Part shown: piece after piece, positions 63,506 to 64,000 of the stretch
Position numbering within the stretch: the stretch's first letter is position 1
Layout: the number at the start of each line of letters is the position of its first letter
Assembly: GCF_001583695.1 (NCBI RefSeq)
Contig: NZ_LOBC01000015.1
Location: 41,283-105,282, forward strand
Source: Bacillus wiedmannii
Lineage (GTDB): Bacteria; Bacillota; Bacilli; Bacillales; Bacillaceae_G
Length of the DNA: 64,000 bases
Direction of reading: 5' to 3'
Notes under the pieces: model-generated
What the model saw: the letters and a program-made list of their open reading frames with translations, nothing else
Database searches by the model: none
Told to the model about the DNA's origin: nothing
Position numbers and translations under genes: made by a program

Positions 63506-63949
63506 TTATGAAGATTGATGAGCGATTGTTCCGTTAAAAAAGTAAGGTACAGTTTCTTTACTTTGTACTATATTTAGTAAATGTTCTGGTATACGTAAAT
63601 GCGGTGCTGCTCTATGTAATTCCATCCAAGTAATCTCTTCGATTTCTTTTGGCCTTGATATATTTGTCTCTCCGCCAATTATTTCACCTAAAAAATTAAA
63701 GAAAATTGCATGGTGACCTCTCTCTTCGAAAAAAGCTTCGCTAATGTAACAAATACCGTTTACAGTTATATGTAGCCCGGTTTCTTCTTTCACTTCCCGA
63801 ATTACTGCCTCCTCTAACGTTTCTCCTAATTTAACTGCACCACCTGGTAGCGTGTAATAAGAACCATTCATCCCTTTGTTTTTTACCATTAAGATCTTTT
63901 CATTTGTTTTATCGTATAAAAGTGCATATGTAACATTTACTTTTTTCAT
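63506..63949 (-). CDS. Nudix hydrolase
   Basis: Protein of 147 residues. The Nudix box is complete: GGAVKLGETLEEAVIREVKE followed by ETG. The start VNVTYALLYDKTNEKILMVKNKG and YYTLPGGAVKLGE fit the MutT/NudG-type NTP pyrophosphohydrolases. It is encoded 30 bases upstream of the second dnaN, so a link to nucleotide-pool cleaning is possible but not shown. GGAGG precedes the ATG. The edge of the window is 51 bases away. Confidence 0.88.
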   Translation of the reverse strand: MKKVNVTYALLYDKTNEKILMVKNKGMNGSYYTLPGGAVKLGETLEEAVIREVKEETGLHITVNGICYISEAFFEERGHHAIFFNFLGEIIGGETNISRPKEIEEITWMELHRAAPHLRIPEHLLNIVQSKETVPYFFNGTIAHQSS

Positions 63950-64000
63950 ACGTACCTCCTCTGTTTTTACTAAAAGGAATTTTCTGTCTATTTATCATTC

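Overview
The window is AT-rich DNA with Bacillus-type ribosome binding sites and short, mostly monocistronic or two-gene units closed by strong hairpin terminators. Its content (M4 neutral protease, type I pullulanase, BcrC- and UppP-type phosphatases, YfiT, MepB, YwqG and DUF1992 proteins, extra SecY and DnaN copies) points to a member of the Bacillus cereus group, most likely its chromosome in a variable region. No rRNA, tRNA, CRISPR array or intact insertion sequence was recognised.

Layout. 1-1.2 kb: the end of a ParM-like actin gene and a ParR-like ribbon-helix-helix gene, a plasmid-type segregation pair. 1.2-5.9 kb: alpha/beta hydrolase, quinone-reductase-like MDR protein, and a MocR regulator divergent from an EamA transporter with a paired direct repeat between them. 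5.9-8.4 kb: a protein built of three DnaA domain-I copies without the ATPase, facing a stand-alone secY. 8.8-17.4 kb: DinB protein, secreted 5'-nucleotidase family enzyme, neutral protease and secreted pullulanase with catabolite-repression sites. 18.2-27.8 kb: a compact natural-product locus: SagB-type oxidase, two-module NRPS (partial C-A-PCP-Cy-A-PCP-C) and an aromatic amino acid decarboxylase. The Cy domain, a cysteine-type A2 code (read as DLYNLSLIW), the oxidase, the terminal C domain without thioesterase and the amine-forming decarboxylase together predict an aminoacyl-thiazole carboxamide of an arylethylamine, i.e. a bacillamide-like compound.

27.9-38.8 kb: lipase-like hydrolase, a stretch of gene debris that includes a second, internally deleted copy of an ABC permease gene with its upstream region, BcrC-like phosphatase, ABC permease/ATPase pair, small membrane protein, DinB protein, lipoprotein, and an OmpR-type two-component system. 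38.8-57.4 kb: many small metabolic, acetyltransferase, Nudix, esterase and membrane genes on the + strand, including UppP. 57.4-64 kb: RidA-like protein lacking its catalytic Arg, a gene split by an in-frame stop, a free-standing LAGLIDADG endonuclease with terminal DNA-binding helices, an MBL-fold hydrolase, and an apparent operon of Nudix - second DnaN - Nudix/serine-protease chimera.

The main candidates for new biology are the triple DnaA-N protein and the thiazole-amide NRPS locus. Secondary ones are the replication and secretion paralogues (SecY, DnaN, ParMR) and the recombination scars (Nudix-protease fusion, duplicated ABC control region). All functions are read from sequence without database searches.
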